A DNA stretch of 64,000 nt from CAYWVO01 sp964461835 (GCA_964461835.1 CAYWVO010000010.1:12334-76333), one strand, 5' to 3'. Counted from the first letter of the stretch, positions 41,775 through 51,104 are shown. Translations and numbers: made by a program. Notes: a model not told the origin generated them from the letters alone.

Positions 41775-44354
41775 TCATTTGATTATGACAAATTTGCCTA
41801 CCTGCGTGCCGGTTTCGGCCTCTACGGTGTAAAGGTACATGCCGGACACGATTGCCTGCGTGTTTTTCGTGATCAAATCCCAATAGGCGGTGGAAGTGGT
41901 TTCGGTAAACGGTTGGCCCGGCCCGTGTTGGATTTCCCGGATTATGTCGCCGTCCAGCGAATAAATGGTGATCTTCGCCTCAGCGGGAAGATTAACGAAA
42001 TGGATACGACGGGAACGCTCCGACCACCCGGAACGATCACGATCTTCATAGCCCCGCCCCCGGTAATCAGCGGAAATCTTATACGGGTTGGGATACACAC
42101 CTACCTTCAAGCCTTCTTCGACAACCCGGTCGGCCGAGTGGCTGGGAAAGGCCAACGCCGCGTTGATCAACGGCGATGATTCCAGGGGGGCCAAAATTTC
42201 GCGGTTACCGTAATCGAACGTGGTGACGGCAATATAATACGGCTGTGACGGGAGCAAATTGTCAAATTCGATCTTATACTCACCGTACGACAGCAAAACA
42301 CTATCCTCATCTCTGAATTCTACCGTGTTGACCCGCTCAATCCGGTTATAGACCGTATCAGTGCCGTTAATGTCTGCAATATTCCCTTGGTTCCAATCCT
42401 GCGGTTCAAAATAGAACAGGGAGTCGTGCGCATCACGAAACGGGTCGTCCGGAGAGCCGTAGCGGTTCGGATCAAAATCTTCGCCGTACCATTTCTTCAA
42501 CGTATCCAGCGGTACGGGATACAGTTCCTGCGTCCACTTGTCGGAGGACGGATTATAATCATAGCGCCGAAAATCGATCAAATCCCACGAGGCGACCAGG
42601 GCGTAGTTGGTCAGGGTGTTGAAATCCGCCACATAGACCCGATATCCCTCAAAATCGGGACGCAGCGTGAAATCATCCGGGGTAAGCTCCGATTCCCGCC
42701 CGTTCCAGCGAACGGTGAGTCGCCCCGGGCCGGCCTGAATGTTCAGATCGGGTGCCGGCGGGGGCGGCGGCCCTTCGAAATCGGGAACTCCATCACCAGC
42801 ATACCATACCGTATCGCAGTCGGCCAGCTCAACGGTATCACCCGACGGGATCGTATCGCGGCAATTCACCAGGTAAAACAAGCCCGCACAGCCGTCCTCG
42901 TCCGTGTCCACGCCCGGGTTATCAAAGACCCACGCTGCCCATTGGGCGTTGACCGCGAAATCAGAAAAATCGAGTTTTTCGTAAAACGGGTTCGGATCGA
43001 GTGGATCAAAATACTCTTCAAAATCGTCGCCGCCGACATGGAAATTTTCTCCGCCCACATAGCCCACCGTGACGTACGTCGACTCACCCGGCGCCATGTC
43101 ATCAAGCGGGCCAAAAGAGAACAGGTACCGCGTATCATATCCATCGGCGATATCGGTGGCCAATCCCGATTGTTTGGGAGCACGCCAATCGGTGGAATCG
43201 GAAAAATCAACGCCGGAAAACAACTGATCGTAATCAAATTCTCTATTCGACATGATGTAGTATTTATTCAAATCACCGGCCGGCGTCCCATCACCGCCCG
43301 TGCCGTAATCGCGGTAGTTGGTCTTTTTGCGCGGACCCCAATCAAATCGCGTATCGCCATTGGAGGTCCACCAATTAAACGAATAATTCAGCGGCGCCGG
43401 CCCGCAGAGTTCCGCGTCTGACGGACCCCGCACCACACGCGTTCCCGAGATCCCCGTAGGGCTCATGTAATTAAAAATACCACCAGAGATCGGATCACCG
43501 TCGTTATCGGCCGTCCAGGCGATATTAATGGTATCTTGCAAACCCGGATACGGGGACGGCACGGTCCGCAGATATCCGGAGTAATCATCCGCATACCCCG
43601 TACCCGGCGACGCCTCATGCCAGCAGTCGGCGTCCACATACAGCGCCATGTATGGTTTTTCGATGACCTCGTCACTGATGTTTTGCAGAATAAAATCAAT
43701 CAGAATAAAATCCTGCGCATAATCATACGACCAGGAATAGCTCTTCTGGGTAATGCGCAGACCGATCGGGAGGTGCGGCCGTCCGGCGTCAGGGTCCGGC
43801 GGCACAAATGACTGATCCGTCAGTGTGTCTGTATAGACCGCGATGTAATCCTGTTCCGAAACTGCATCCTCCGAAAAATACTCCGACGATTGACGATTGG
43901 AGAGTTGAATGATCTCTCCCGCCGCTCCCTCGTCGGGAAACGTCTCGTTGATAGGTTGCCAGCCATCGGCGCCCACCGAAACCAGCGTATCGTACCCCTT
44001 GATCGCGCCAAACCACAAGGCGCCTTGAAACAGGTAGTTAATTCCCGATCCCGCCGGAAATTCAAATGAGGGCGCCGGCTGCCCGGCGTAGGGCCCCACC
44101 TGCTCCGTTAACTGGTTCTGGCGGAATTGACTGCCAAAAAAACCGTAATTGGTAATGGTCATCCAAACATTACCGACACGATGGCTCCGATTTTGTACAT
44201 TCGGAATCGCTGTGGTCTTACCCAACTGCTCACGCATCTCATGTTCGGCGGTGGGGTCTTCTTTCATGCGGGCTGAGGCGGGTTGTATCATCACAAATAA
44301 AAGCGGGACGAGAAGGACCCCGACGATGCCGCGGCACCGGTTCCTCATACCCAT
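41775..44354 (-). CDS. T9SS cargo protein of the tripled ~870-residue family, member 3
   Basis: The 859-residue protein starts at the ATG at 44354 (MGMRNRCRG), chosen because GGAGGAGCACA precedes it. The signal peptide ends near PASA. It is closest in pattern to member 2: GNVWMTITNYGFFGSQF, SGINYLFQGALWFGAIKGYD, YSEDA-type block, SYSWSYDYAQDFILIDFIL, YSFNWWTSNGDTRFDWGPR. The hinge FEGPPPPPAPD precedes the FnIII-like domain. The T9SS tail begins VYPNPYKISADYRGRGYEDR and closes in GKFVIIK. It directly follows the TonB-dependent receptor gene, as SusD-like partners do, but has no SusD fold that I can see. Confidence 0.8.
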   Translation of the reverse strand: MGMRNRCRGIVGVLLVPLLFVMIQPASARMKEDPTAEHEMREQLGKTTAIPNVQNRSHRVGNVWMTITNYGFFGSQFRQNQLTEQVGPYAGQPAPSFEFPAGSGINYLFQGALWFGAIKGYDTLVSVGADGWQPINETFPDEGAAGEIIQLSNRQSSEYFSEDAVSEQDYIAVYTDTLTDQSFVPPDPDAGRPHLPIGLRITQKSYSWSYDYAQDFILIDFILQNISDEVIEKPYMALYVDADCWHEASPGTGYADDYSGYLRTVPSPYPGLQDTINIAWTADNDGDPISGGIFNYMSPTGISGTRVVRGPSDAELCGPAPLNYSFNWWTSNGDTRFDWGPRKKTNYRDYGTGGDGTPAGDLNKYYIMSNREFDYDQLFSGVDFSDSTDWRAPKQSGLATDIADGYDTRYLFSFGPLDDMAPGESTYVTVGYVGGENFHVGGDDFEEYFDPLDPNPFYEKLDFSDFAVNAQWAAWVFDNPGVDTDEDGCAGLFYLVNCRDTIPSGDTVELADCDTVWYAGDGVPDFEGPPPPPAPDLNIQAGPGRLTVRWNGRESELTPDDFTLRPDFEGYRVYVADFNTLTNYALVASWDLIDFRRYDYNPSSDKWTQELYPVPLDTLKKWYGEDFDPNRYGSPDDPFRDAHDSLFYFEPQDWNQGNIADINGTDTVYNRIERVNTVEFRDEDSVLLSYGEYKIEFDNLLPSQPYYIAVTTFDYGNREILAPLESSPLINAALAFPSHSADRVVEEGLKVGVYPNPYKISADYRGRGYEDRDRSGWSERSRRIHFVNLPAEAKITIYSLDGDIIREIQHGPGQPFTETTSTAYWDLITKNTQAIVSGMYLYTVEAETGTQVGKFVIIK

Positions 44355-44447
44355 TGTGCTCCTCCAGACATTCATTCGTTTTGCCGGTACATCTCCACCG
44401 GGGGCGGACAGGCGCCGTCCCCGGCGAACATGTTTTCTCCACGGAGC

Positions 44448-47400
44448 TTAGAAATTCACTCCCAGGCCGACCCGGATGTTGCGTCCCGCACCGTAATTAG
44501 TCGGCGCATCATCCGACTCGAGGCCGGTATATACGATACCGTCAATGTTGAGCGCGGTATTCGGGCGACCAGTCGCACCGTACACGTTGTCGATGTTCTT
44601 GGTGTCGAAAATGTTGTTGACCCATACTTCAAACGAATACCGGAGATTCCAGATCGCGAAATCCTTGTTGAAACGGACGTCGACCGTTGACGAGGCCGGC
44701 ATCCGCTCGGAGTTCGGCAACGGATCTTCACCCGGCACCAGTGTTTCCGCGGTGCCCGGGTGTTCCCGTGAGGGTGTGTACGGGAAGCCGGAACCATACT
44801 GCCAGAGGATATTCAAGCCCCAGTTGTCCGGCAATTTCAAACCGAACAGCCGCGGATGATCCCCGGGGGGGATCCGCAAGTCAAGGTTTAATGTCAACTG
44901 GTGCCGAACGTCCCAGTCCAGCGGGGACTCCTGAATAGGAATGTCGCGGTTGTAGTAGTTGTCGTAGTAGTTCGACGATTCCGAAGAGGACTTCCCGTAG
45001 GCGAACGCGTAGTTATACGTCGCGTAACCTGAGGTGTAGTTTCCGTACTTCTTTTCCAGCTCCAGCTCGAGACCCCGGGCCCGCGCATAGTCATGGTTTT
45101 CATAGACGTTGCGCGAGATCGGCCCGATGTTCTCAATCGTGGTGTTGATTAGCCCGAAGTCGTCTTTGTAGAAGCCTTGAATCGACAGCACGTACTCCGG
45201 CGACATCGCGTACTGAACACCAAACTCATACTGGATGGTCTTTTTATAGTCAATATTGGAGTTGCCGATAATCCCGAAGGCGTTGGAGGCCTGCGAGGCC
45301 CGCTTGTACATGTAATCCAGGTCGGGCATCTGATAAAAATGCCCGTAGTTGAAGAAGACCTTCGCCTTATCGGAGATCGGATAGGAAAACGCGATCCGCG
45401 GGGAGAATTTATCCTGGCGGTCGATAATCTCTTTCTCCTCCACGCTCTGTTTTTCCTGTTCATCTTCAACCGCCTCGACATCCTGAATGAAGAAATCGTA
45501 ACGGAACCCGAGGTTCGCCACCATCTGGCCGTACTCCATCTTGTCCCGGACATAGAACGCGCCGGTCAGCGGCTCACGGACATAGAAGTCACGGAAAGTG
45601 CCGCGCTCCGGCCATGGCCCGCCATCCGGATAGCCGTCATACGGATAATAGGGGTACTGCAGCTCGCCCATATTCAGCGAGTTATTGGTCAGTTTGAAAC
45701 CGGTCTTGACTTCATGCTCTTTGGCCAATTGGCTGGTGAGGTCAACGTTAAAAGTGGTAATCTGCAGATCTCGCTCGTGCCAGAGGGCCCATTGATTCCA
45801 GCCGAAATCCCAGAATCCATCCGCCGGGTCCCATTTGCCGTTACCATTCACATCCGTGAACGGTTCACCCAGATCATACTTAAAATTGGGCGGATCATAA
45901 ATGCCGTTACCATTCAAATCCTGATACGGGATATTCATCATCCAGGGATCGTCCGGGCCGTCATAGCGGGAATTCCGCGAGAGGTCTTGATATGGTTCAC
46001 CGAACTCGTACCCCAGCAGCCATGAATCCCAGACACCGTTGTTGTTGACATCCGTGAACGGTTCACCCAGCGAGTGGTCGCCGTCGACATAGGGTTCCGG
46101 CTGATCCTGGTTTACCGGACGGCCGCGTTCCGGGTTGTAAGTGCCGTCATTGTTGGAATCAAAGATCAGCACGTCGCCGGAATCCCAGCGTCCGTTGTTG
46201 TTGGCATCGACAAACGGTTCGCCGCTGTCCGGATCGTACTTGCCGTTGTTGTTGAAATCATACACCAGAGAGTCGGAGGTGGCGTCCGGGAAATTCGGAT
46301 CAGGGGGATCGTACCGGCCGTTCGGGATGTTATCCAGGTAGATATCACCAAAATTGTAGTTTGGATCACCCGTAAAGAGGTTGGTATCCGGCCATTCGTT
46401 GATGAACTCTTCCGGAGGATCATAGACAGCATTGTTGTTTCGGTCCTGGAAGCTTTCCCACTGATCATACAGCAGGAAGGCATCCGGCCGTTGCCGCCCG
46501 CCCGGCGTATTCGGATCGCCCGGCATCTGTGAATACAGCCGGCTGTACCGGGAGAGAATCACCTGGTAGTACGTCGATTTATTCACGTTATGGAGGAACG
46601 TCAGAGAAAAGCGATCGTTGTGATCCTCAATCCAGCCCACCGTGCCCGGCGTGTAGCGGTAGGCCCAGCCATACCGGTCTTCGGAAGGCATCCGACGTTC
46701 CCAGGACCCTTTCCAGTTGAAGGTCAGGTGCATGTCCGGCGTCATGCGATAGTTGATCTTTACCCCGGCATTGGCGGCGTTGTCCTGACGATCTTTGATT
46801 TTGAGGCCAAGGAATTTCACTTCACGGAAATCAGCGCGACGGGATATAGAAGTGACTTCGTTGTACGGGAAATACGTGTCGTGCCGTTCGATGTCCCCGG
46901 TAATATTATAGAACAGTTTTCCGCGGAACAGCGGTCCCACATCCAGTCCCCAACCGGACAACGGTTCCGGACCACCGAGGTTGAATTCCACCCGGTCATA
47001 GTTGAAGGAGTTGGCATTCAAATTTTCCGTGCCGAAATCGTCCGTCCACAACTGGAAATGACCGGAAGTAATCCGCCGACCGGACTTGGTCGCCACGTTA
47101 ATAACACCCGACGTGGCATTCCCGTACTCGGCGTCCCAGCCACCTTTCAAGATTGACAGGTTCTCAATATCCTGACCGGAAAGGTTCAGCGATTCCGTTG
47201 GCCCACGACCACCGAGTGGGTCTTTCAATTCTACACCGTCAACGATGTAGATCAACTCGTTGGCTCGGCCGCCACGGATATGGATTTGTCCGTCCCGATT
47301 GACCACGCCGACTTGGGTGCGCAAAATATCCTCGACATTGGTCACCGGCATACTCTGAATGCGTTCGGAGGTCACGGTCCGACGAGTCGAAGTCACGTCA

Positions 47401-47795
47401 ACCTGAATGGTCTTTTTTTCCGACTGCACGACAATCGTCTTGTCGATGTCGAGTACGGCCTGGGAAATCTCCAAATTAATTTGCTCAGTCAGACCGGGCG
47501 AGATCGTCACATCAGTATATTCCAATGTTTGGTAGCCGATCATCCTCACGATTACGGTATAAGTTCCCGCCGGCACCGCCTGGATTTGGAAACTGCCGTC
47601 CATATCGGTTAGGGCACCCAGGGTTGTCCCCGCTACCTGGACCGGACAGTTCGGGACGGGTTCTTTTGTCTTGGCGTCGATGACCGTTCCGGCAATTTTA
47701 CCGTGCGTCTGCGCCATGACTTGTGTCGAGGCAGCCACCACGAGCAGTGCCGCGGCACAGATAAGCAAAAACTTTGCGCTTCCTCGATTAAGCAT
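44448..47795 (-). CDS. SusC-like TonB-dependent receptor with calcium-loop-like repeats
   Basis: The 1115-residue protein has a signal peptide, then a carboxypeptidase-regulatory-like domain (about 30-115, GKIAGTVIDAKTKEPVPNCP). A plug domain follows (about 130-240, DILRTQVGVVNRDGQIHIRG and YIVDGVELKDPLGG), then a 22-strand-type barrel ending in GLGVNF. Between about 450 and 660 it carries some nine D-x-N-x-[ND]-G-x-[YW]-D loops (DFNNNGKYD, DANNNGRWD, DVNNNGVWD, DLNGNGIYD, DVNGNGKWD), an unusual insertion in a barrel. A perfect AAGGAGGT site precedes the ATG. It is the first gene of the surface operon and should import or gate a substrate using TonB energy. Confidence 0.87.
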   Translation of the reverse strand: MLNRGSAKFLLICAAALLVVAASTQVMAQTHGKIAGTVIDAKTKEPVPNCPVQVAGTTLGALTDMDGSFQIQAVPAGTYTVIVRMIGYQTLEYTDVTISPGLTEQINLEISQAVLDIDKTIVVQSEKKTIQVDVTSTRRTVTSERIQSMPVTNVEDILRTQVGVVNRDGQIHIRGGRANELIYIVDGVELKDPLGGRGPTESLNLSGQDIENLSILKGGWDAEYGNATSGVINVATKSGRRITSGHFQLWTDDFGTENLNANSFNYDRVEFNLGGPEPLSGWGLDVGPLFRGKLFYNITGDIERHDTYFPYNEVTSISRRADFREVKFLGLKIKDRQDNAANAGVKINYRMTPDMHLTFNWKGSWERRMPSEDRYGWAYRYTPGTVGWIEDHNDRFSLTFLHNVNKSTYYQVILSRYSRLYSQMPGDPNTPGGRQRPDAFLLYDQWESFQDRNNNAVYDPPEEFINEWPDTNLFTGDPNYNFGDIYLDNIPNGRYDPPDPNFPDATSDSLVYDFNNNGKYDPDSGEPFVDANNNGRWDSGDVLIFDSNNDGTYNPERGRPVNQDQPEPYVDGDHSLGEPFTDVNNNGVWDSWLLGYEFGEPYQDLSRNSRYDGPDDPWMMNIPYQDLNGNGIYDPPNFKYDLGEPFTDVNGNGKWDPADGFWDFGWNQWALWHERDLQITTFNVDLTSQLAKEHEVKTGFKLTNNSLNMGELQYPYYPYDGYPDGGPWPERGTFRDFYVREPLTGAFYVRDKMEYGQMVANLGFRYDFFIQDVEAVEDEQEKQSVEEKEIIDRQDKFSPRIAFSYPISDKAKVFFNYGHFYQMPDLDYMYKRASQASNAFGIIGNSNIDYKKTIQYEFGVQYAMSPEYVLSIQGFYKDDFGLINTTIENIGPISRNVYENHDYARARGLELELEKKYGNYTSGYATYNYAFAYGKSSSESSNYYDNYYNRDIPIQESPLDWDVRHQLTLNLDLRIPPGDHPRLFGLKLPDNWGLNILWQYGSGFPYTPSREHPGTAETLVPGEDPLPNSERMPASSTVDVRFNKDFAIWNLRYSFEVWVNNIFDTKNIDNVYGATGRPNTALNIDGIVYTGLESDDAPTNYGAGRNIRVGLGVNF

Positions 47796-48253
47796 CCTGA
47801 CCTCCTTCTAACACCTCACACAATCAACGAATGTATTATTCTGTCTTACGAGACCAAAAAGGAACACCGCGATGAGAACCTGCTTGCTTTGAATGGAGTA
47901 CTGTCGCAGCGACAACTGTCCTCGAAGTACACTCTCACAACCGCCCTGCGCTCTCGCTGTGCCCCAACACCTCTTCACGAGACATCCTGTCCTGCTCGGC
48001 TGCCACCTGGGTGAAACATACTGACGGCATTCGTCGTAGGAAAAAACCGAGCGGGTTGACCTCCTCCCTTTCACCTTGGTGCGACGCTGCCCGCGCCGCG
48101 GAAACAGAATAAATATTTAGTTTTTCATCCGGTTTTAAGTCAAGCTGTTTTTGGGTTTTCATCACCTTTTAGTCATTTTCCCAAAAGGAGTTACCCCTCC
48201 CTTCAGTCACCATACCACAACGGGGAGCAAATATTCCCCAAATTCGCTAAAAT
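47796..48253. other. 458-nt region with a long leader ahead of the TonB-receptor gene
   Basis: It lies between the lipM-like stop and the receptor start. A promoter at 48114-48143 would give a leader of about 310 nt. I compared the leader by eye with cobalamin, TPP and GEMM riboswitch patterns and found no match. Two short minus-strand frames (47808-48074 and 47935-48165) look like chance. Confidence 0.5.
48114..48143 (-). promoter_or_regulatory. Promoter of the TonB-receptor/PorV operon
   Basis: On the minus strand TTGACT (48138-48143), an 18-nt spacer and TAAATA (48114-48119) lie in an AT-rich stretch unlike the surrounding GC-rich DNA. Confidence 0.55.
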
Positions 48254-49087
48254 TTACGGGCGATGAAAGCAGCGGGATGGATCCTCCATGGTTTGAGCAA
48301 GTTCTTCGATGGCGGCAAGATCGATCGGATCGATCACACAATCCTGTGGTGATTCGCCCAACGTGCGAGTGAAGCTGCTGACGATGCTCGCTTGTACTTC
48401 CGTGACAGTCAACGTCTTCGATAGTAGACTCCAGAGATCAATCATGTGATTGGCATTTTTGACAGAACTGCCGCGGAATAACGCAGTTGGGACGATCTCG
48501 GCCTCCCGCAGATAGATCGTCCCATGTTGCAGCAGCCTATTCGCTGACACCAGTTGAGCGGCGGCCACCACCTTGCGGCCACCGCTGTCGATCTCATACG
48601 CCGTGGTGCTGGAGGCGCACACTCCTCCCCCGGGAACCGGCCGGGTCCCTCCCGGACGCTTTGTGTCATCACCGCGCTCGGCTCGCACTCCAAGGACAAG
48701 CAGACCAGCGGAAATCATCTCAGATATTTTTGTAAACGCGGCTTTGAACCCCGTCGCGAACTCGGCCCGTCGATGTAAGTCTATGATTACCGAATAGTTA
48801 ATTTCATTGCGGTGCAATAGCGCGCGACCACCCGTCGGCCGTCGCACCACATCGATACCGGCCTTCGTGCAAGCGGCGAGGTCGACCGCTCGCTCAAGGG
48901 TCTGATGGTACCCCAGCGAGACTGTCGGCGGCAGAAATTGGTAAAACCGAAGGATGAAAGGAAACCGTTGATCGGCAATGCGGCGATAGAGATACAAATC
49001 TGCCGCCATCTGCCAGGCACCGGGTCGTTGCACATAGGACAGTACGCACCAGGAAGATTCACCTGAGTGTTCACCGGAAGGGGTCAT
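48254..49087 (-). CDS. LipM-like octanoyl/lipoyl transferase
   Basis: The 277-residue protein belongs to the biotin/lipoate protein ligase fold. VRRPTGGRALLHRNEINYSV at 81-100 is the family core motif. VCASSTTAYEI with Cys157, followed by GRKVVAAAQ with Lys172, matches the LipM type, in which a Cys is the acyl acceptor; LplA ligases have a different residue there. LipM moves octanoate from acyl-carrier protein to GcvH or other lipoyl domains. No lipA or gcv gene is in the window. It is divergent from thyX with 87 nt between the starts. Confidence 0.78.
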   Translation of the reverse strand: MTPSGEHSGESSWCVLSYVQRPGAWQMAADLYLYRRIADQRFPFILRFYQFLPPTVSLGYHQTLERAVDLAACTKAGIDVVRRPTGGRALLHRNEINYSVIIDLHRRAEFATGFKAAFTKISEMISAGLLVLGVRAERGDDTKRPGGTRPVPGGGVCASSTTAYEIDSGGRKVVAAAQLVSANRLLQHGTIYLREAEIVPTALFRGSSVKNANHMIDLWSLLSKTLTVTEVQASIVSSFTRTLGESPQDCVIDPIDLAAIEELAQTMEDPSRCFHRP

Positions 49088-49113
49088 TTCTCTTCACCGT
49101 CTGTCAATTCCCG

Positions 49114-49142
49114 TTGACCTGCGCAGGTCTCCCCGGTACCAT
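49114..49142 (+). promoter_or_regulatory. Promoter of the ThyX-fold gene
   Basis: TTGACC (49114-49119), a 17-nt spacer and TACCAT (49137-49142) place a start about 26 nt before the ATG at 49175. Confidence 0.55.
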
Positions 49143-49174
49143 CCCTACGTGGTAGATAACGCGTAGAGTAGAAT

Positions 49175-50572
49175 ATGCAACGACGGATATACCTCATCGA
49201 TGATTTGCCGCCGGAAACGGTAGCGGTGACCTTTGCCAAGACATCCCGCAGCCCGGAACCCTTTCACGTTATCGCCGAAGGACTTACCGACAAAAAATCG
49301 GCTAAGTTTCATGAAAAATGGGTCGTAGGATACGGCCACTCGTCTGTTGCTGAACACGCGGTACTCCATATTGCCTTTGAAGACATCTCGATTATCGCAG
49401 CCAAAGCAATTGAAGATAACCGGCTCTCGTCCTTTACCGAAAAGTCAACCCGCTATCAAATCTACGATCCCGAGCGGTTTCATACGCCGGCCCCAATCCG
49501 CGAATCTTCCCTGCACGATATTTATGTCTCAACCATGCAACAAATTATGCAACACTACATGGAGGGGATGGATCGCGCGGTCGCCTGGCACCGCGAGAAC
49601 CTTCCCCGTAAAGAGAATGAAAAGGATCGCGCCTTCGCCAACCGGTGTCGCACCGCGTCCTGCGATGTGTTGCGATTTTTCCTACCCGCGGGTACGTTGA
49701 CCAATCTTGGCTGGACGGCCAACGCCCGCGTACTCGAACACGCAATCAGCAAATTGCTTTCCTCGAAGGTGAGCGAGTTACAGGAAATCGGTGAAGAAAT
49801 AAAGCAGCGTGCCCAAGCAGTCGTGCCAACCCTGGTGAAATACGCAGAACCAAGTGAGTACCGTCTGTCCTGCCGGCTGGACGCCAAAGACCTGCCTCAT
49901 GCTCTGCCGGAAGAACGTGCGGCCGGGATGGATGCAAAATCAGAAAACACTATTCGTTTGGTCGAGTATGACCCGGAGGCTGAGGATAAAGTCGTTGCTG
50001 CCCTGACGTACGAGTTTAGTTCCGCACCCTATGAACAGATTCTCGCCTGGGTTCGCGGATTATCCACGAAGCAGAAAGAAAGATTACTGTCAAAAGAATT
50101 GGGCACTCCCCGTTCATTTGATGCCGGACCGCGCGCGCTCGAAACTACGACCTATACATTTGAAATCACGATTGATTACGGCGCTTGGCGCGATATCCAA
50201 CGTCATCGGTTATGCACTCAGTTGGCGCAATCCTTTACGCCGGAACTGGGATATGTGGAACCTGAAGCCATACAGCAAATTGAGTTAACCGAGCTCTACC
50301 GAAAATCCCGCGGACATTCGGCTGCGTTGTATTCACAATTGCATGGTGTTTTTCCCGACGAGGCGGCCTATGCATTATTGCTTGGCTTTAGAACTAGGAC
50401 CTTATTCATCATGAACTTGCGGGAAGCCTATCACTTCTCGCGTCTCCGTTCTTCCCCTCACGGACATCCATCTTACCGCCATATCGCCATCGCCTTGTGG
50501 GAGCAGATCTGTCACACACATCCATTGTTGGCCAAGTACCTGCCCGGTGTTCATCCCCGTTCTGCCACATAA
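49175..50572 (+). CDS. Tandem ThyX-fold protein (FAD-dependent thymidylate synthase-like)
   Basis: The 465-residue protein is about twice the length of classical ThyX (~220-250). The first half has GHSSVAEHAVLHIAFEDIS (54-72) and EDNRLSSFTEKSTRYQ (80-95), which resembles the ThyX motif RHRxxSxNExSxRY but lacks its leading RHR. The second half has RDIQRHRLCTQLAQSFTPEL near 340-360, with the RHR but without ExSxRY. So the signature is split between the two halves. Whether it makes dTMP from dUMP with FAD and methylene-tetrahydrofolate is uncertain; a divergent flavin-dependent methylase is possible. It is monocistronic, with its own promoter. Confidence 0.75.
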   Translation: MQRRIYLIDDLPPETVAVTFAKTSRSPEPFHVIAEGLTDKKSAKFHEKWVVGYGHSSVAEHAVLHIAFEDISIIAAKAIEDNRLSSFTEKSTRYQIYDPERFHTPAPIRESSLHDIYVSTMQQIMQHYMEGMDRAVAWHRENLPRKENEKDRAFANRCRTASCDVLRFFLPAGTLTNLGWTANARVLEHAISKLLSSKVSELQEIGEEIKQRAQAVVPTLVKYAEPSEYRLSCRLDAKDLPHALPEERAAGMDAKSENTIRLVEYDPEAEDKVVAALTYEFSSAPYEQILAWVRGLSTKQKERLLSKELGTPRSFDAGPRALETTTYTFEITIDYGAWRDIQRHRLCTQLAQSFTPELGYVEPEAIQQIELTELYRKSRGHSAALYSQLHGVFPDEAAYALLLGFRTRTLFIMNLREAYHFSRLRSSPHGHPSYRHIAIALWEQICHTHPLLAKYLPGVHPRSAT

Positions 50573-50697
50573 GGATGGCTGTCAAAAGTCTGGTTTATTG
50601 TCGGAGATTTCCTTGCCGCTTATTCCGTTGCCGTATAAAATGTAGGTGAAGGGGACAACCCACTCGTTGCATTCATCACGAAAGATATTGATCGTGG

Positions 50698-50727
50698 TTG
50701 ATCCCCAGTGGTGTGGTCGAATACGAT
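50698..50727 (+). promoter_or_regulatory. Candidate promoter of the 2-oxoacid oxidoreductase operon
   Basis: TTGATC (50698-50703), an 18-nt spacer and TACGAT (50722-50727) are seen, about 105 nt before the ferredoxin gene. A second candidate (TTGCCG at 50613-50618 with TATAAA at 50634-50639) has a short 15-nt spacer. Confidence 0.35.
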
Positions 50728-50837
50728 ACAAGATTTGTCAAATATGTTGTTTCGAACGGAGTACTCCAAGTGGAGTTAAGCGTTATGGTTAAGTTGGCTT
50801 ATGTGAGCTGGCAACACTGATTTTCACGGAGGATTTC

Positions 50838-51104
50838 GTGGCTTTGCCGGAATATGTTAAGGAACTCCCCTGGGTCCATGTCGAATCAGAGCTCTGCAAG
50901 GGGTGTGATTTTTGCGTGCAAAGTTGCCCGCCCGACGTCCTGGGGTTTTCGACAGATATTAATAGACGGGGATATCGGTTCTCGTATTATAAAGGCGATG
51001 GCTGCACCGGGTGCGGCATCTGTTTCTACAACTGTCCGGAGCCGGGAGCAATTGAAGTATATCGCAAACCAAAAGATAAGAAGAAAAAGAAAGTGCTAAA
51101 ATAA
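50838..51104 (+). CDS. 2-oxoacid:ferredoxin oxidoreductase delta subunit (2x[4Fe-4S] ferredoxin)
   Basis: The 88-residue protein has two CxxCxxCxxxC clusters: Cys20, 23, 26, 30 and Cys56, 59, 62, 66. A lysine-rich tail follows. It starts at GTG with a GGAGG site. It carries electrons from the thiamine-dependent subunits to ferredoxin. It begins the operon, with the alpha subunit 52 nt downstream and the beta-gamma fusion next, which fits the four-subunit KorDABC or VorDABC type. Confidence 0.92.
   Translation: MALPEYVKELPWVHVESELCKGCDFCVQSCPPDVLGFSTDINRRGYRFSYYKGDGCTGCGICFYNCPEPGAIEVYRKPKDKKKKKVLK

Noticed and set aside
47796..48110. A cobalamin or other known riboswitch before the TonB-dependent receptor
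   Set aside because: No conserved core such as that of the cobalamin, TPP or c-di-GMP elements could be matched by eye.
47808..48165. Two small minus-strand frames in the leader of the receptor operon
   Set aside because: Composition is unlike a protein, no good initiation signals for the longer one, and they lie in a probable untranslated leader.
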